From positions 1 to 5,899 of the forward strand of contig JAFGJI010000087.1 in NCBI GenBank assembly GCA_016929175.1: a stretch of 5,899 nucleotides of DNA. Direction: 5' to 3'. Of the stretch, positions 5,439-5,899 are shown piece by piece (position 1 is the first letter of the stretch; each line of letters begins with the position of its first letter). The translations under genes were made by a program, and so were the position numbers. Source of the stretch: Thermoplasmatota archaeon. GTDB lineage: Archaea > Thermoplasmatota > Penumbrarchaeia > Penumbrarchaeales > Penumbrarchaeaceae. The notes under the pieces were generated by a model. It was not told the origin of the DNA. It made no database searches and worked only from the letters and a program-made list of their open reading frames with translations.

Positions 5439-5899
5439 ATGAATGAATTGACGTTCATTGCGCGCTACCCGTTCCTCAAGGAAGCAAGGGAATGGGTGAA
5501 GGAACAACATTTCACCATAGACCAGATGCTGTCCCCACAGAGCGAGAATGTTCAGAAGAGAGCTCTCGAAAGGGTCGACGATTCAATAGAGGGCAGAGAG
5601 ATAAGATACGATGTAAGGGGCTCCGGCGAGGAAGAGCTCGAGCTCATCTCATACCCGGTCGCAAGGTTCATGGTGGCGGCGATCGGCGACCCCAACCTCG
5701 TAAAATGGTTCTCACACCATGAGGGGGGGAGGGCCAGGTTCCTTCTCGAAAAGGAGGAGCCTTCAAGGGTGATCAAGATAGGAGAGGAATTGGGGCTCCC
5801 GGCCCTCGAGCACCCGCCGGATTGGCAGCCGGAGACCGGAAGCCGTAAAACTGTTGTGAAAGGGGTCAGGGCGGTCGAGTTCCCCATGGAGGCCGAGAC
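5439..5899 (+). CDS. priL: DNA primase large subunit PriL, N-terminal part (runs off window)
   Basis: PriL is the regulatory subunit of the archaeal/eukaryotic-type primase. It pairs with PriS to make RNA/DNA primers for replication and carries a C-terminal Fe-S domain needed for initiation. The 153 codons present show the family's N-terminal features: YPFLKEAREWV at residues 10-20, where archaeal PriL has a similar YPFL helix, and the hallmark ISYPVARFMVAAIGD at 70-84 followed by LVKWF and an acidic/basic helix. The four Fe-S cysteines lie in the C-terminal domain and are beyond the window. The frame is open to the last base. ATG 5439 is supported by AGGTG six bases upstream; GTG 5430 would add three residues. 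It directly follows the 46-aa zinc-ribbon gene with nine bases between stop and start, so the two probably share the promoter at 5258. The partner gene priS is not in the window. Confidence 0.85.
   Translation, partial: MNELTFIARYPFLKEAREWVKEQHFTIDQMLSPQSENVQKRALERVDDSIEGREIRYDVRGSGEEELELISYPVARFMVAAIGDPNLVKWFSHHEGGRARFLLEKEEPSRVIKIGEELGLPALEHPPDWQPETGSRKTVVKGVRAVEFPMEAE

Noticed and set aside
5552..5887. 111-aa minus-strand frame
   Set aside because: It is antisense to priL, which has clear family motifs; low complexity and Ser-rich.
1..5899. CRISPR array, tRNA, rRNA or insertion sequence
   Set aside because: I saw no regularly spaced repeats, tRNA-like cloverleaf, rRNA segment, transposase or terminal inverted repeats.

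Overview
The window looks like a chromosome segment from an archaeon, most likely an uncultured Thermoplasmatota-type euryarchaeote. Four things point this way. The right edge holds the N-terminal part of an archaeal primase large subunit (PriL). Several promoters are archaeal TATA boxes, about 27 bases before a start codon in at least two cases. There is a large secreted, C-terminally anchored protein built from CARDB-like, carboxypeptidase-regulatory-like, SbsA-like and thrombospondin type 3 modules. Two very small CxxC...CxxC zinc-ribbon genes are also present. The lineage is an inference from gene style, not from a phylogenetic marker that could be searched here.

Layout. Bases 1-199 are AT-rich, hold no convincing gene and contain an 11-base G tract. 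Bases 200-661 (+) encode a Doc/Fic (death-on-curing) family toxin interrupted by an in-frame TAG at 404-406. The TAG falls exactly where the catalytic histidine of the HPFxDGN motif should be, and it is followed at once by an 8-bp hairpin. Bases 662-886 are mostly intergenic, with a possible remnant reading frame on the minus strand, a 10-bp direct repeat and a TATA box for the next gene. Bases 887-1063 (+) encode a 58-aa zinc-ribbon protein. A convergent gap with a minus-strand T7 terminator follows. Bases 1190-3865 (-) encode an 891-aa modular cell-surface protein. Bases 3936-5180 (-) encode a complete peptidase T (pepT) with all metal-site residues. A 108-bp divergent spacer with two back-to-back TATA boxes separates pepT from a 46-aa zinc-ribbon gene (5289-5429, +). 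That gene is followed tightly by priL (5439 to the window end, +), whose Shine-Dalgarno sequence overlaps the zinc-ribbon stop codon.

How the genes relate. The zinc-ribbon/priL pair looks like one transcription unit tied to replication priming. pepT is a cytoplasmic tripeptidase transcribed away from it. The surface protein lies downstream of pepT on the same strand but has its own strong TATA box with leaderless geometry, so it is probably an independent unit. The AT-rich doc relic at the left is compositionally unlike the rest and looks like a decayed accessory insertion. No complete new defence or mobile system is visible. The most unusual item is the Doc gene with TAG at its catalytic residue.
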